Assembly: GCA_023701435.1 (NCBI GenBank)
Contig: JAMPXB010000004.1
Span: 1-64,000, forward strand
DNA: 64,000 bases
Origin: Bacteriovoracaceae bacterium
Lineage (GTDB): Bacteria > Bdellovibrionota > Bacteriovoracia > Bacteriovoracales > Bacteriovoracaceae
Reading direction: 5' to 3'
The notes under the pieces were generated by a model that was not told where the DNA came from, did not search any database, and saw only the letters and a program-made list of their open reading frames with translations. Position numbers and translations under genes: made by a program. Position 1 is the first letter of the stretch. The number at the start of each line of letters is the position of its first letter. Positions 1-8,821 of this stretch are shown here, piece by piece.

Positions 1-39
1 GGTTTTAAGTTCTTCTTGGCTCATTTGAATCTTTCCCAT
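1..39 (-). CDS. N-terminus of a probable IS transposase (partial)
   Basis: Thirteen codons are visible, starting at an ATG (bases 39-37) and reading MGKIQMSQEELKT before running off the window. The style matches the start of the helix-turn-helix region of ISNCY-type transposases, but the piece is too short for a firm family call. A weak AGGA lies about 10 nt upstream. Confidence 0.35.
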   Translation of the reverse strand, partial: MGKIQMSQEELKT

Positions 40-95
40 CGCTAATAGTTCCTAATCTAAGTGTATAGAATTAGGGTACACAACTATTATTGATG

Positions 96-133
96 GGTCA
101 TAATCGCTCAGAAATTAGATGAGGTCATAATCG
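96..133. repeat. Direct repeat GGTCATAATCG, 27-bp period
   Basis: Two copies of GGTCATAATCG start at bases 96 and 123. The following bases also partly match (CTCAGAAATTA against ACTAGAAACTA). They lie between the IS reading frame and the first chromosomal gene and are probably the transposase-binding end of the element. Confidence 0.6.
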
Positions 134-207
134 ACTAGAAACTATACAGCTCTTTCAATATTTCATGACTCAGTCACAGGCCACAAATAAGACAGTAAAC
201 TAAGGTC

Positions 208-897
208 ATGGAAAACAAAATAAAACACCTTCTTTTGTCATCACTCCTTTTATCCGTAATGCTATTCAGTCTGGGCGCCTCAGCAGAAAATGATATTCCC
301 CAGAATCACTGTATTCCTCAAATTTCTTCCAAACGCTACATTGGAAGTGACTTTAGTACCAAATATCCTCGCACAGTAAAATTTGAATGTACCTATGAGT
401 GCAATGTTAATAATCGTATCGAGTATGTTCTGGCGATAAAAGACGTACGAATTAATAACATAGAAGATGATGCCCGGATGACTGCCTGTCAGGGAGTTAC
501 GGTAAAAAAAGTTTCCTGGGGCTATGACTTCGACAAAATTATTCCTTTTTATGCTTTTGACACTGAAATGATTGAGATGAAGCGCTTTGCCTTTGAATCC
601 ATCAACCAGAAAAATCAAACTGAAACTAAATTCCTGAAAGAACTTCAAAAGAATCTCACAACAGTGGCCGCTGCTTATCAAAGCACAGGAGTACCCTACT
701 TTACTGAGGCTTCATTACAATTAAATAAGATCGCCGCTGAACTGCCGGATAAGACAATACTACTCGATAAGTACATTAAAGAGATCGTGGTCCTTAAAGG
801 CGAACTTCCTCCAATGACCACCAGTCACGGAATGCTTTTAATCAATATCAAAACCCACGCTGCCTGGAGAATTCCTGGTCACTTATTCCGCAGATAA
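208..897 (+). CDS. Secreted protein of unknown function
   Basis: The 229-residue product begins with a clear Sec signal peptide (about residues 1-26, cleavage after GASA). I do not recognise the mature part. It contains four or more cysteines in its N-terminal half (HC, FEC, YEC, ACQ), which suggests disulfides in the periplasm, followed by a mostly helical-looking stretch rich in Lys, Glu and Leu. The ribosome-binding site is weak (AAGG close to the ATG). The 3' end overlaps the convergent OsmC gene by 15 bp. It sits directly beside the IS end and may mark the edge of an insertion region. Confidence 0.75.
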   Translation: MENKIKHLLLSSLLLSVMLFSLGASAENDIPQNHCIPQISSKRYIGSDFSTKYPRTVKFECTYECNVNNRIEYVLAIKDVRINNIEDDARMTACQGVTVKKVSWGYDFDKIIPFYAFDTEMIEMKRFAFESINQKNQTETKFLKELQKNLTTVAAAYQSTGVPYFTEASLQLNKIAAELPDKTILLDKYIKEIVVLKGELPPMTTSHGMLLINIKTHAAWRIPGHLFRR

Positions 898-1335
898 AAA
901 TTCTTCGGTTACTCCTGTCCCGACTTCCCTGCCATTGAGAAAAACTCTCCAGTGGATAGGAACCGTTACAGCGAGCATGGCACTGACACCACAATATCTC
1001 GTATGGGCCAGTCTTGCGGCCTCAAGGAGCAAGTCCTCATCAATCTGACCATCAAGCCTCAGGAGATGCTCCACATTGGAATAAACAATGGGATAACCTT
1101 CACAGCTCTGATTGATTAGGGAATCAATAGTGAAGCTGTGAATTTGCTGTTTGTATTTTTTTAAAAGCCCGACCATATCCATACCAATGCAACCGGCAAG
1201 AGCTGCGCCGAGAAGTTCTTTGGGGTTAACCCCATGATCATGACCTAGCGGAAATTGAGAATCCATGATGATAGAATGACTGCCAATTTTAGATTGAAAA
1301 GTCATTCCTTCTTTCCAGGCCGTTTTGAACTCCAT
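883..1335 (-). CDS. OsmC family peroxiredoxin-like protein
   Basis: This 150-residue protein matches the OsmC/Ohr family of thiol-dependent organic hydroperoxide reductases. The two expected redox cysteines are present: one in the LAGCIGMD segment near residue 49 and one in RYCGVSAM near residue 114. The NPKELLGAALAGC stretch is a family hallmark. The length is typical. An AGGAG sequence lies 5 nt before the ATG. It is likely cytoplasmic and involved in peroxide defence. OsmC subfamilies differ in substrate, and I cannot name this one. A second OsmC-like gene lies at 23809. Confidence 0.85.
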   Translation of the reverse strand: MEFKTAWKEGMTFQSKIGSHSIIMDSQFPLGHDHGVNPKELLGAALAGCIGMDMVGLLKKYKQQIHSFTIDSLINQSCEGYPIVYSNVEHLLRLDGQIDEDLLLEAARLAHTRYCGVSAMLAVTVPIHWRVFLNGREVGTGVTEEFLSAE

Positions 1336-1425
1336 AAGAACTCCTTTATTTTGCCCACTCCGGATTGACCTAGTATCAACCTTCTCTCAGGATCAATCCA
1401 ACTTAATATTTCCCGAGGAGGCGTC

Positions 1426-1851
1426 ATGAATAAGGAACTAAAAGGAGTATTAAAGGCCAATGAAGAGTTTAATCACGTCATCAATTTACTAATGAAAAGT
1501 AAGGTATTCACAGATGAACAAAAAGCTTTTGCTGTGCTTAAAGCAACAATGAAGGCCTTGCGTGATCGGATAACTAAGATCGAGGCCATTCATCTGGGCT
1601 CCCAGCTCTCACCGCTTCTGCGAGGTTTCTATTATGAAGGTTGGGAGCTGACGCATGATATTTCAAAATCCAGAACAGTAGATGCTTTCTTGAATGATGT
1701 CCGAAGTCATTTTAGAGGCCATGACGATGTTGATCTGGAAAAAGCTGTACCTGTGACACTGAGTACGATTCTAGAGATAATTGATCAGGGTGAGGCCCGA
1801 CAGGTTCTGCAAAACTTACCGACTGATATTCAGAACCTATGTCTGGAGTAA
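1426..1851 (+). CDS. DUF2267 domain protein
   Basis: The 141-residue soluble protein shows the DUF2267 pattern: an alpha-helical repeat beginning EEFNHVINLL, an ALRDRITKIEAIHLGSQL segment, and later a DVRSHF and VLQNLP region. The family has no defined biochemical role and often occurs near stress genes. A strong GAGGAGG lies 6 nt upstream of the ATG. The ftsH-like gene starts about 80 bp downstream on the same strand, so co-transcription is possible. Confidence 0.8.
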   Translation: MNKELKGVLKANEEFNHVINLLMKSKVFTDEQKAFAVLKATMKALRDRITKIEAIHLGSQLSPLLRGFYYEGWELTHDISKSRTVDAFLNDVRSHFRGHDDVDLEKAVPVTLSTILEIIDQGEARQVLQNLPTDIQNLCLE

Positions 1852-1931
1852 ACAGCTATGGATAGAAACTTTGCATTATTACTTTAAGATGAAGGGTGGC
1901 ATGTTGTTATTCTTCATCACTGGTAGCATAT

Positions 1932-3797
1932 ATGGCAATGGAAACTGAAAACAAAAAATTTGCCTTCAGTTATTATCACATTTTCCTGGGATTATTAACG
2001 ATCCTGATTCTTCGCAGCTGCATGGAAGGCGCTTCTGTCAACCGGCTGCCTTATAGTGAATTCAAAACTCATCTGGAGGAAGGCAATGTTAAAAGCGTCT
2101 CTCTGCGGGGAGAACTGGCCACGGGTGAATTTAAAAAGCCGATCGATGGAAAAACCACTTTCCAAACAACCATTGTTCCTCCTGAAATAGCTGGAGAACT
2201 CGATAAGCATGGAGTTGTTTATGAAAGTCATGGACAATCATCATTGTTTGGTAACTTTATTCTATTTTTCCTGCCCACCATTTTATTTATTGGCTTTTGG
2301 TATTTCATACTAAGGCGTGGTCTCAAAGGCATCAGTCAAGGCGGCGGCTCCTTCATGTCCATCGGTAAGAGTAAGGCCAAAATTTATGTCGAGAAAGATA
2401 CCAAAACAACGTTTAAGGATGTGGCCGGGGCCGATGAAGCGCTGGAGGAACTGAGGGAAGTCATCGACTTCCTCAAGAATGCCGATAATGTGAAAAGCTT
2501 AGGAGGAAAAATGCCTAAAGGTATTTTACTCGTCGGCTCTCCTGGTACAGGTAAAACACTTATCGCCAAGGCCATCGCCGGAGAGGCCAATGTTCCGTTC
2601 TTTTCGACCAGTGGAGCGGAGTTTGTGGAAATGTTTGTTGGTGTCGGTGCGGCCCGGGTGAGAGACCTCTTTGAGCAGGCCAAGAAGACTGCTCCTTGTA
2701 TCATCTTCATTGACGAGCTCGATGCTATGGGAAAGACCCGTCATTCCAACATGATCTCTGGAAATGATGAAAAAGAACAAACTCTTAATCAACTTCTGGT
2801 GGAGATGGACGGCTTTGATACACAAGGTGGAATTATTATCCTGGCGGCCACCAATCGTCCGGAGATGATCGACCCTGCCCTTCTGCGAGCTGGACGTTTT
2901 GATCGTCAGGTGGTGGTTGATAAACCGGACAGAAAAGGCCGAACGGATATCCTGAAAATTCATACAAAAAAAGTAAAGATGGGTGAACATGTAGACCTTG
3001 ATGCTATTGCCGGTCTTACTCCAGGATTCACCGGGGCCGACCTTGCCAACCTGGTCAATGAAGCGGCGATCATCGCCATGAGAGATAAAGCAACTTCGAT
3101 TGGCATGGATCATTTCACCAGAGCGATGGAGAGAATTGTTGCAGGGATAGAAAAGAAAAGTAAGGTTCTTAATGCCAAAGAAAAAGAGATCGTCTCCTTT
3201 CATGAAATGGGTCACGCCCTTATTGGCTATTGTCTAAATAGAGATGATAAAATCCACAAGGTCTCAATTATTCCTCATGGAATTGGCTCCATGGGCTACA
3301 CCATACAGCGCCCCACCGAAGACCGCTATCTCATGACGAAAGAAGACCTGGAAAATAAAATGGCCGTCTTCATGGCGGGAAGAGCCTCAGAAATGCTTAT
3401 CTTCGGCCACTTGAGTACCGGAGCTGCCGATGATTTGGTCAAGGCCACCAATATCGCCCGAGAAATGGTCATGAGATTTGGAATGACCAAGGAATTAGGA
3501 TTTGTTTCCTATGAAGATGCTGGTCCAACCTTTTTGGAAGTCAAAGAAGGTTTTGGCAGGGCCTCTCTGGCAGACCATACGGCCAATGAAATTGATCAAT
3601 GTGTGAAAAAAATTGTCATGGATGCCTATGACCGGGCCTATGCTTTTCTTGAGGAACATCGAAGCCTCTTAATGACGGCTGCAGAAGAGCTTAGGAGTAA
3701 AGAGACTTTAAATGAAGAAGAACTCCATAAAATTTTTCAAGAGCTGGATCAGAGACCACCGGAGAGCGCTTCCATGGATGAATCTTTCATTCATTGA
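1932..3797 (+). CDS. ftsH: ATP-dependent zinc metalloprotease FtsH
   Basis: This is a membrane-bound AAA+ protease that degrades damaged or regulatory membrane and cytosolic proteins. There are two N-terminal membrane segments around a short periplasmic domain. They are followed by the AAA module: Walker A GSPGTGKT near residue 202, Walker [11 protein letters not shown], and the second region of homology with [10 protein letters not shown]. The peptidase site is HEMGH near residue 424, where the usual form is HEAGH, so the two His and the Glu are intact. The third zinc ligand Asp lies in the GAADDL segment. I chose the ATG at 1932. A GTG start at 1896 adds a cysteine-rich extension without family support, and neither start has a good ribosome-binding site. 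At 621 residues the length is normal. The stop overlaps the convergent BON gene. Confidence 0.93.
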   Translation: MAMETENKKFAFSYYHIFLGLLTILILRSCMEGASVNRLPYSEFKTHLEEGNVKSVSLRGELATGEFKKPIDGKTTFQTTIVPPEIAGELDKHGVVYESHGQSSLFGNFILFFLPTILFIGFWYFILRRGLKGISQGGGSFMSIGKSKAKIYVEKDTKTTFKDVAGADEALEELREVIDFLKNADNVKSLGGKMPKGILLVGSPGTGKTLIAKAIAGEANVPFFSTSGAEFVEMFVGVGAARVRDLFEQAKKTAPCIIFIDELDAMGKTRHSNMISGNDEKEQTLNQLLVEMDGFDTQGGIIILAATNRPEMIDPALLRAGRFDRQVVVDKPDRKGRTDILKIHTKKVKMGEHVDLDAIAGLTPGFTGADLANLVNEAAIIAMRDKATSIGMDHFTRAMERIVAGIEKKSKVLNAKEKEIVSFHEMGHALIGYCLNRDDKIHKVSIIPHGIGSMGYTIQRPTEDRYLMTKEDLENKMAVFMAGRASEMLIFGHLSTGAADDLVKATNIAREMVMRFGMTKELGFVSYEDAGPTFLEVKEGFGRASLADHTANEIDQCVKKIVMDAYDRAYAFLEEHRSLLMTAAEELRSKETLNEEELHKIFQELDQRPPESASMDESFIH

Positions 3798-4294
3798 ACT
3801 TCTTCGATCTTAATTTCGTTTCTGACACTCCAGACACCAGAAAGTTCTCTCACTGTTTTTTCCGCTTCTTTTTTTTCCTGCTCAGATCTGACTGTCCCAA
3901 AGAGACAAACGATACCATTTAAAACGATAAGCTTAATGCCTGAGGCATCGACTTGAGGGTTTTGATAAAGAGCATCAGTCACTTCATTGTATATAACTGA
4001 ATCCTCTTTGGTATCACCTTCATCATCCTCATTTTTATCAAAAACAGAATCGTGGCTTGCATAGCTCCAACTCGAGTCAGGAAATGGGCTTTCAGCACCT
4101 ACAGGATGAGGAAGATTGCGGCGAATGTAACTGACCCAACTGTCTTCCTGACCCTCTTCTTCTTCATACAATTCTTCATCCCGGGTGTACCAGGGGATGT
4201 AGATTTTGTGATGTTTGCGCTTTTTCTTCTTTATATCCACAGAACTATTTTGAAACCAATTCACCCAAGGGTCAATTTCCCCCTTTAAAATCAA
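3791..4294 (-). CDS. BON domain protein
   Basis: The C-terminal 65 residues form a BON domain (DALYQNPQVDASGIKL, then a VRSEQEKKEAEKTVREL segment), a fold thought to bind phospholipids or peptidoglycan-like surfaces. The N-terminal 100 residues are charged, with a Lys-rich patch and an acidic EEEE stretch, and look unstructured. There is no signal peptide. The start is uncertain: the TTG at 4294 lacks a good ribosome-binding site, and a GTG 10 codons later is an alternative. Two related BON genes lie at 36974 and 37697, but this one lacks their shared RGPxGW motif. Confidence 0.75.
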   Translation of the reverse strand: MILKGEIDPWVNWFQNSSVDIKKKKRKHHKIYIPWYTRDEELYEEEEGQEDSWVSYIRRNLPHPVGAESPFPDSSWSYASHDSVFDKNEDDEGDTKEDSVIYNEVTDALYQNPQVDASGIKLIVLNGIVCLFGTVRSEQEKKEAEKTVRELSGVWSVRNEIKIEEVQ

Positions 4295-4409
4295 TAACTT
4301 ATTAAAGTGTTTACTCTTCGATAATGGATATGTAAAAAGTTCAACAACACCGTTATATATGCGTTGGTTCGTTATTATTGAAAATCACTACTTATAGAAG
4401 GAATTCGCC

Positions 4410-7223
4410 ATGATCAAGGCCCTCTCTTTACTATCGACATTAATCCTCGTCAGTTGTGGTGGCCCACAAAACAAAACGGCTAAATTAAACCTTCCTGTTA
4501 CCAGTGAAGGTAAAACCTCAGTTCTTTTAATAGGGGCCGATCTCAATGCGCAATTTAAAAATGATCTGGAGAAGTCAGGCATCTCTTTGGAAGGAGACAC
4601 CGTTGTTCGCCTGACAGGTAATACAGAAGAACTTAATCGTTTAAATATACCCGCATTTGATAATTTTGATTATGCCGTTGATGCCCGTATTGATGTTGAG
4701 AAGACAGCATTTGGCGAAATTGATGAAGAGGCCCTTTATCTCGCTAAAAAAGATTTTGGCATTTTGGATTTCTGGAAAAAATATCCCGCAGCTGATGGCC
4801 GGGGAGTCATCGTTGGGGTCATTGATGACGGTATTTCACCCAATCAAGTGGGGTTCTCAAGAACGACCACCGGCGCCCGTAAATTTCTTGCGAAGGCTTC
4901 TCAATCAAGCTTTAGTACTTATCCCATCACTTTGACTGAAGAGGGCTTTACAGCTTCAATTAAAGAAGGCGTAGGCTTTGCAGGTAAGATGGATTTGAAC
5001 CAGGATGGGATCATCGGTTCATTCAAGGCCTTTATATCTCAGGATGGAAACAAGGTCTGTCTTGACCTGAATGTCGATGAAGCTTTCTCTGAAGAGGAAT
5101 GCAAAGGGACTTTTAAAAAAACCGGCGATTACTTTGTTCTGCCTAAAAAGAAAACTCTCGTCACCATGGCCGAAGTAAATCTTGATAAAAAAGAGATTCA
5201 AATCTTTCAACCAGAAATGGGCGAAGACTCTCACGGCGAAGGAGTGGCCAGTGTGATGGCATCCTATCGACAGGGCAATCTTCCAGGATTTGATGGCGTG
5301 GCCCCAGGCGCTCAGATCGCAGATTATGATCTTTCAGAAAATAGCGATAAACCTGCTGAAAATGAGTACACTCTGGGGACATTTCTTCTCGCCTTAGACT
5401 GGCTCGCCGTTCAAGGTGCAGATGTTGCCAATGTCAGCTACTCCTTATTTTATACCAATGCTAAAACTCAAACCTTTATGGCCAAGGCCATCGCCGCCAT
5501 TATTGAAAAGCACAATATTGTTGTTTCATTCTCGGCCGGTAATAATGGGCCAGGCCTTGGATCACTTAATCGCCGGTTAATCTATCCTCCATCAGTGATG
5601 GTGGCAGGGGCCTATGTTTCAAAAGAACTAGACGAGAGAGTCTGGGGAACGACAGGTATTCCGGAAGATGGTCGGGTCATCTATTACTCCAGCCGAGGTC
5701 CTGGGGCCGGCGGTGTAGGGCCTTCTATGATCTCTCCCCTTTCAAGCCTTACTCATTCCTCATCTGATGCTGGCTATAGAGCGTTTAACGGTACCAGTTC
5801 AGCTTCTCCTGCCCTGGCGGGAGCGGCAGCAGTTCTAATTTCTGCCATTAAGCAAGAAAACCTTCAAGTTCATGCGGCCACAGTCGTTCAGGCCTTAAGG
5901 TTATCTTCCAGACAAATCAAAAATGAACCGTTTATTTCTCAGGGTTATGGACTTCCACAAATTGAAAAGGCCCTGAAGATTTACCAGGAACTCATCCAAG
6001 GGCTAAAATTCGCCCATATCCATCACACTGTAAATCGCGGCAGTATTGATGGAACAAATGCTGAAGGGATATTCATTAAAAAATCAGAAGCCGAATCTCT
6101 AGAGAGCTTCAGGATTACATTGAAAGGTTCTCTCTCAACACTCGCCCCAACAGATGCCGAGACTAACTTACTGACTCCGGTAGACCTGGAATATACAAAG
6201 GGAATTACTGGTCCCAAAGAACTATGGGTAAGCTTGTCTTCGAGCCGCTTCTCTGTAGATGTCGCGATTCATGACCTTCTAGGAAATGAAAAAGAGGCCT
6301 TCGGAGAAATCCGCGTCTATTCCAAACTTGATAAGACCCTGATGGCAGTAATCCCTGTCACCGCCATTAATGATATGAGGGCCGGAAGCTTTCTGCGTGA
6401 AAAGCTGACTGTTTCTTCTCAAGAAGGGGCTCGGCTGCATATTAATGTTCCAGAAGGTGTTAAAGGTTTAAAGGTTCAGGCAAGACTCCTTGAAGGAGAA
6501 CACCGCTTTCTTAACGCTTCAGCTTATGACACTGATTACGTGCGATTTATCAATTTAGGCATGCCTCAGGAATTCATTATTCCAACCGCCAAGCCGGGTC
6601 ATTATCAAATCACTTTGGCGATGATTCAAGGAACAGAAAGACAAGCATCCGTTGAATTTGAAATCGAAGAAGTTAATATTAAACTTTTAACGGAAGTCAC
6701 CCTTTCCGGCAGCAGAATAAAAGTCTGGAATCAAAGTACTGCCACTCTTCAAGGTGATCTTATACTGACACCAAAATCAGATGTACTAAAGACCATTATT
6801 TTCAATAATAAATCCACGCCGGAGGAAACACTCACTCTACCAAAAGGTTCTTACCAAGTGGAACTCCTCCCTACTGAGCATTATGACCTGTCTTACTTAT
6901 ATGCCAATTGCAGTGTGATGAAGAAAACAGGTGATATTTTCGAAGCAACAGAATCTGCGGTCTTTAGAAATACCAACGATGAAGACGTTACTCTTAAATT
7001 CCGTTGTGTTCCTTTCGACTATGGAATTGCCCCCAACGAAGATCTTTTATGGAAGATGATGATCTCTTCCTTTAAAGAGGAGAAAGCGATCCGATTTGAC
7101 GTATTTGGTAGAGCTGAGAAGACAATCAAGATACCAGAGCTTGAATCTGGTATGTACAAGGTGGAGTTTGGACATGGCCTCTCAGGCAACAGAATTTTTC
7201 TAGGTAACATTGAAATTCAATAA
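4410..7223 (+). CDS. S8 family (subtilisin-like) serine protease lipoprotein
   Basis: The 937-residue lipoprotein begins with a signal peptide and lipobox (LILVSC, Cys16), so it is probably anchored in the outer membrane or periplasm. The catalytic triad is visible: Asp139 in VGVIDDG, His275 in EDSHGEGVAS, and Ser463 in NGTSSASPALAG. The oxyanion Asn lies in SAGNNGPG. An insertion of about 90 residues separates the Asp and His segments. About 400 residues follow the catalytic domain; they look beta-rich and are probably accessory or substrate-binding domains. GAAGGA precedes the ATG by 8 nt. A rho-independent terminator follows. Secreted subtilases of this size fit extracellular or prey-protein digestion, but that role is inferred. 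Confidence 0.9.
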   Translation: MIKALSLLSTLILVSCGGPQNKTAKLNLPVTSEGKTSVLLIGADLNAQFKNDLEKSGISLEGDTVVRLTGNTEELNRLNIPAFDNFDYAVDARIDVEKTAFGEIDEEALYLAKKDFGILDFWKKYPAADGRGVIVGVIDDGISPNQVGFSRTTTGARKFLAKASQSSFSTYPITLTEEGFTASIKEGVGFAGKMDLNQDGIIGSFKAFISQDGNKVCLDLNVDEAFSEEECKGTFKKTGDYFVLPKKKTLVTMAEVNLDKKEIQIFQPEMGEDSHGEGVASVMASYRQGNLPGFDGVAPGAQIADYDLSENSDKPAENEYTLGTFLLALDWLAVQGADVANVSYSLFYTNAKTQTFMAKAIAAIIEKHNIVVSFSAGNNGPGLGSLNRRLIYPPSVMVAGAYVSKELDERVWGTTGIPEDGRVIYYSSRGPGAGGVGPSMISPLSSLTHSSSDAGYRAFNGTSSASPALAGAAAVLISAIKQENLQVHAATVVQALRLSSRQIKNEPFISQGYGLPQIEKALKIYQELIQGLKFAHIHHTVNRGSIDGTNAEGIFIKKSEAESLESFRITLKGSLSTLAPTDAETNLLTPVDLEYTKGITGPKELWVSLSSSRFSVDVAIHDLLGNEKEAFGEIRVYSKLDKTLMAVIPVTAINDMRAGSFLREKLTVSSQEGARLHINVPEGVKGLKVQARLLEGEHRFLNASAYDTDYVRFINLGMPQEFIIPTAKPGHYQITLAMIQGTERQASVEFEIEEVNIKLLTEVTLSGSRIKVWNQSTATLQGDLILTPKSDVLKTIIFNNKSTPEETLTLPKGSYQVELLPTEHYDLSYLYANCSVMKKTGDIFEATESAVFRNTNDEDVTLKFRCVPFDYGIAPNEDLLWKMMISSFKEEKAIRFDVFGRAEKTIKIPELESGMYKVEFGHGLSGNRIFLGNIEIQ

Positions 7224-7227
7224 AAGT

Positions 7228-7250
7228 GGGCCCCGTCAGGGGCCTTCTTA
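7228..7250 (+). terminator. Rho-independent terminator of the S8 protease gene
   Basis: A perfect 6-bp stem, GGCCCC / GGGGCC, with a GTCA loop begins 5 nt after the stop codon and is followed by TTCTT. Confidence 0.85.
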
Positions 7251-7296
7251 ATTCCTGGTTATTTACTTTTGATCACGAATGTCAGACCATTTTAAC

Positions 7297-8052
7297 ATGA
7301 AAAATTTATTGTTCTTATTCCTGCTGGTCGCATGTTCGAATACTCTTCCACCAAAACCGCGCCATAATCTGGTCCTTATCCAGGGTATTCATGTTGATGG
7401 AACAGTTTGGAATGATCTTAAAGCAAATTTGAATAAAGAAAATTTTAACATTATCGATCTGGGCCGTCTGGGCCGGGATTCTGAAGAGGCTGCTTCCTTA
7501 AAAAATATTGCAACTCTAAGCTGTAAGGAGCTCCCACCAAAAACGACTTTAATAGGTCATAGTTATGGTGGGGCCATTGCCAATCAGATCAGTGGTATTT
7601 GTCCGGAAAAAATAAATCGCATTATCTATGTCGCCGCCATCGTACCATTAAAAGGTGAGAAACCCTTCGATCGCATGAATAAAACCGACCAGCGTAATTA
7701 TTCAAAGGTCGTAACTTTTGGCAGATTTAAAATCATCCCCAAAGATGCTCTAACTTATTTCAAAGGGACTGATCCTAAAGTAAATATCGAGGGACAATTG
7801 CCGGCACTTCACAGCGAATGGATTAGCCTGATCTCTGAAAATATCGACTATGATGAGGAAAAATTTAAGTCTTTGCCAAAAACTTATTTCTATACCAAAA
7901 ATGATCCTATTCTAAGTCTAACGACTCAATTCCAGTTTACCTCCAGGACGAACATCAAAGATGTGAAAGGGATTGAAGCGGGTCATTTTCCGATGCTTTC
8001 TAATCCACAAGCCTTGGCCCAAGAAATAGTTATGGCCATGGCCAAAGACTAA
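7297..8052 (+). CDS. Alpha/beta hydrolase lipoprotein
   Basis: The product has a lipoprotein signal (LFLLVACS) if translation starts at the ATG at 7297, which is why I prefer it to the ATG at 7279. The fold is alpha/beta hydrolase of the EstA/salicylate-esterase type: an oxyanion strand LVLIQGIHVDG, a nucleophile elbow GHSYGG, and the catalytic His in EAGHFPML near the C-terminus. It is probably a periplasmic esterase; the substrate is unknown. The 3' end overlaps the convergent gene at 8049 by 4 bp. Confidence 0.8.
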   Translation: MKNLLFLFLLVACSNTLPPKPRHNLVLIQGIHVDGTVWNDLKANLNKENFNIIDLGRLGRDSEEAASLKNIATLSCKELPPKTTLIGHSYGGAIANQISGICPEKINRIIYVAAIVPLKGEKPFDRMNKTDQRNYSKVVTFGRFKIIPKDALTYFKGTDPKVNIEGQLPALHSEWISLISENIDYDEEKFKSLPKTYFYTKNDPILSLTTQFQFTSRTNIKDVKGIEAGHFPMLSNPQALAQEIVMAMAKD

Positions 8053-8777
8053 ATCTTCTTTAACAAAAACTTAAAGCGTTCCAAATGATCGTCAAAGTCT
8101 TTAGGATTCAAACCTGATTTTTTGAATAAGTCTGATGAATCCAGCTCTTCACCCTGAAAAGCGAGATAAATTTTCTGGACCTTTTGTGATTGAGATTGGA
8201 GTGCTTCATCTATTAAACGGGCATTACCTGAAACCGTAATACGAGCTATTTCTTTATAAACATCGGCCACAAGAAAATCGATAGGATCAACCGGCCTCGT
8301 CTTTTTTTCGGAATTAACTTTTACGGCCGGAATATCAGGAACCAGAGACTCCATAACTTTATATTTATTCAAATCATCCAGATAGACCTGTTTAAATTGC
8401 AAGTCCTGGATACCACCCCTATCGATTAAAACCTCACTAAAGTGGGAGAGAAGTAACTTTAGATAGCTCACTTGAAAGGGATTACTCTCCAAATATGGCA
8501 GCCCTTCCAGACAAATAGAACTTCGACAGGATTCAAAAAAAGATTGCTGTTCTTTTAAAAGGGAAGCATCAGCATAAAAATCTTCAAATGTTAATTCGCT
8601 TAAAATAGGCTGAACATAAATGGCGGCAATTGAATCCAACATCTTTTCATAGTGTTTGACTTCGTCCTCTGTAAAAAGATCCCCTATAATGGTCTCGAAA
8701 TCTTTAATATGAGCATCGACGACTTGCTCAAGCTCTTCGACGGACAGAGGAAAATAAAAATAGTGTGATCTGGACAT
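8049..8777 (-). CDS. Conserved-looking protein of unknown function
   Basis: This is a 242-residue acidic soluble protein with no signal peptide or membrane segment. It looks almost entirely helical, and I recognise no domain. There is no Shine-Dalgarno sequence. Instead an extended -10 element ends 6 nt before the ATG (see 8784), so the mRNA is probably leaderless. It lies downstream of the histidine kinase gene with a 44-bp gap and may be co-regulated with it. Confidence 0.65.
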   Translation of the reverse strand: MSRSHYFYFPLSVEELEQVVDAHIKDFETIIGDLFTEDEVKHYEKMLDSIAAIYVQPILSELTFEDFYADASLLKEQQSFFESCRSSICLEGLPYLESNPFQVSYLKLLLSHFSEVLIDRGGIQDLQFKQVYLDDLNKYKVMESLVPDIPAVKVNSEKKTRPVDPIDFLVADVYKEIARITVSGNARLIDEALQSQSQKVQKIYLAFQGEELDSSDLFKKSGLNPKDFDDHLERFKFLLKKI

Positions 8778-8783
8778 GGGTTC

Positions 8784-8792
8784 ATTTTAGCA
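8784..8792 (-). promoter_or_regulatory. Extended -10 element, leaderless start at 8777
   Basis: On the minus strand TGCTAAAAT (a TGn extended -10 with TAAAAT as hexamer) is followed by exactly 6 nt and then the ATG, so the expected transcription start coincides with the start codon. Confidence 0.5.
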
Positions 8793-8821
8793 TACTGAGG
8801 ATCTAATGATAATGGTTTTAC

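Larger units (their letters stand above)
1..146 (-). mobile_element. Terminal region of a probable insertion sequence (cut by window edge)
   Basis: A reading frame starts on the minus strand at base 39 and leaves the window at base 1. Upstream of it are two direct copies of GGTCATAATCG, 27 bp apart. From memory, repeated GGTCAT-type motifs at the end plus a transposase starting with an MSQEEL-like stretch fit ISNCY/IS1202-group elements. The outer boundary near base 146 is a guess, because no second end or target duplication can be seen. Only 13 codons of the transposase are present, so the family call is tentative. Confidence 0.4.

Noticed and set aside
1896-1931. GTG start extending FtsH by 12 residues
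   Set aside because: The extension is cysteine-rich and unlike FtsH N-termini.
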